From JANNXY01 sp039795755 (GTDB lineage Bacteria > Patescibacteriota > Minisyncoccia > Phycocordibacterales > CAIZIN01), in assembly GCA_039795755.1 (NCBI GenBank), contig JBDKLF010000049.1:1-6346 (forward strand): a stretch of 6,346 bases of DNA, given 5' to 3'. Made by a program: the position numbers and the translations under genes. Under the pieces are notes generated by a model. That model saw only the letters and a list, made by a program, of their open reading frames with translations, had not been told where the DNA came from and searched no databases. How positions within the stretch are numbered: the first letter of the stretch is position 1; the number at the start of each line of letters is the position of its first letter. Positions 5,648 to 6,346 of the stretch are shown here, piece after piece.

Positions 5648-5676
5648 TTTACAGGAGTGTTATTTTGTAGTAAAAC
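5648..5676 (+). promoter_or_regulatory. Promoter of trhO, probably near-leaderless
   Basis: TTTACA (5648-5653, 5 of 6) and TAAAAC (5671-5676, 4 of 6) are separated by exactly 17 bp. The predicted start, about 5683-5685, coincides with the ATG at 5685. The -35 hexamer begins in the T-rich tail of the preceding terminator. TATACT at 5677-5682 resembles a -10 more closely but would start transcription inside the coding sequence. Confidence 0.5.
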
Positions 5677-5684
5677 TATACTAT

Positions 5685-6346
5685 ATGAAGTATACGATTT
5701 TGCTTTTCTATAAATACGTTGAGATCAAGGAACCCGATAAATTCGCGGCGTTTATTAAGGGTTTGTGCCGTGGGCTCAATATGACCGGGCGGGCTATTGT
5801 TGCTACTGAAGGCATGAATATGACCCTTGAAGGTACCAAGGAAGCAACTGAAATGTTCAAAACCGTTGTTACCACTGATCCTGATTGGAAGAAGGTATGC
5901 AAAGGAATTGACTGGAAAACCAGTGAAGGAAACGGACAATCATTCCCACGACTCTCAGTCAAAGTACGACCAGAAATTGTCTCACTCAAGCTCGGTGAAG
6001 ATGACCTTGATCCGAATGAAATTACTGGTGTACACCTCTCTCCAGATGAACTCAATCGATGGTACGAACAGCATCCTGATGACTTTGTGGTTGTTGATAT
6101 GAGAAATGATTATGAATTCAAAGTAGGTCATTTCAGAAATTCTATCAATCCAGAAATGGAGAACTTCCGAGATCTTCCTAAGGTATTGCCAAAGCTCGAG
6201 AATCTCAAAGAAAAGAAAGTGGTAACCGTATGTACTGGTGGAGTACGTTGTGAAAAGGCTTCAGGATACTTGGTAAAGAAAGGATTCAAGAATGTCTATC
6301 AATTACATGGTGGTATGCATCGATATATGGAGAAGTTCGGCAACAA
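5685..6346 (+). CDS. trhO: tRNA uridine(34) hydroxylase TrhO (rhodanese/UPF0176 family), 3' end outside window
   Basis: TrhO hydroxylates U34 in the anticodon of certain tRNAs in the cytoplasm, the first step towards 5-methoxy- or 5-carboxymethoxyuridine, and family members use molecular oxygen. The first 220 codons are present and open to the edge; the family is usually about 320-350 residues, so roughly the last third is missing. The N-terminal UPF0176 domain (about 1-95) carries GRAIVATEGMNMTLEG at 35-50. The rhodanese domain (about 117-220 and beyond) shows VVVDMRNDYEFKVGHF (135-150), INPEMENFRDLP (154-165) and the active-site loop CTGGVRCEKASGYL (183-196), with C183 as the expected catalytic Cys and C189 second. 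The canonical family motif has EGINGT where this has EGMNMT. It starts after the terminator at 5614-5646, so it is a separate transcription unit. Confidence 0.93.
   Translation, partial: MKYTILLFYKYVEIKEPDKFAAFIKGLCRGLNMTGRAIVATEGMNMTLEGTKEATEMFKTVVTTDPDWKKVCKGIDWKTSEGNGQSFPRLSVKVRPEIVSLKLGEDDLDPNEITGVHLSPDELNRWYEQHPDDFVVVDMRNDYEFKVGHFRNSINPEMENFRDLPKVLPKLENLKEKKVVTVCTGGVRCEKASGYLVKKGFKNVYQLHGGMHRYMEKFGN

Overview
The window is 6.3 kb of AT-rich, gene-dense bacterial DNA. It reads best as a Patescibacteria (Candidate Phyla Radiation, probably Parcubacteria-like) genome, or a similar reduced lineage. The signs are tiny intergenic gaps, overlapping or abutting genes, no usable Shine-Dalgarno sequence at most starts, and -10 boxes placed so that transcription would begin at or within a few bases of the start codon. 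TGA works as a normal stop (two genes end in it), so the TGA=Gly code of Gracilibacteria/Absconditabacteria does not apply. The lineage is inferred from style; there is no rRNA or marker gene here.

Layout. Positions 1-1096 (minus strand) hold a two-component pair: an OmpR-type response regulator, overlapping by 8 bases a histidine kinase that starts almost at its H-box with no sensor region and runs off the left edge. A 95-bp divergent promoter region follows. Positions 1192-2969 (plus) hold two tandem paralogues of a membrane-anchored M14 zinc carboxypeptidase family. The second copy has the expected metal and catalytic residues; the first has Tyr in place of the third zinc-ligand His and Leu in place of the catalytic Glu. 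Their convergent neighbour (2970-4223, minus) is a HI0933/YhiN-type flavoprotein whose stop codon directly abuts that of the second peptidase.

A 21-bp divergent gap at 4224-4244 carries overlapping -10 boxes on both strands. It drives the flavoprotein leftward and, rightward, a four-helix YvlD/holin-4-type membrane protein (4245-4577) coupled to an AlkD-like DNA alkylation repair glycosylase (4582-5280). Next is an unrecognised 87-residue protein with a very lysine-rich tail (5326-5589), preceded by a perfect 8+8 inverted repeat and followed by a clear intrinsic terminator (5614-5646). The window ends in the first 220 codons of TrhO, the rhodanese-domain tRNA U34 hydroxylase (5685 to the right edge).

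No mobile element, CRISPR array, tRNA or rRNA was seen. Most genes are ordinary housekeeping or envelope functions. The points most worth following up are the active/inactive M14 pair beside a sensorless two-component system, the compact leaderless and bidirectional promoters, the hairpin enclosing the response-regulator start, and the lysine-tailed orphan with its palindrome.
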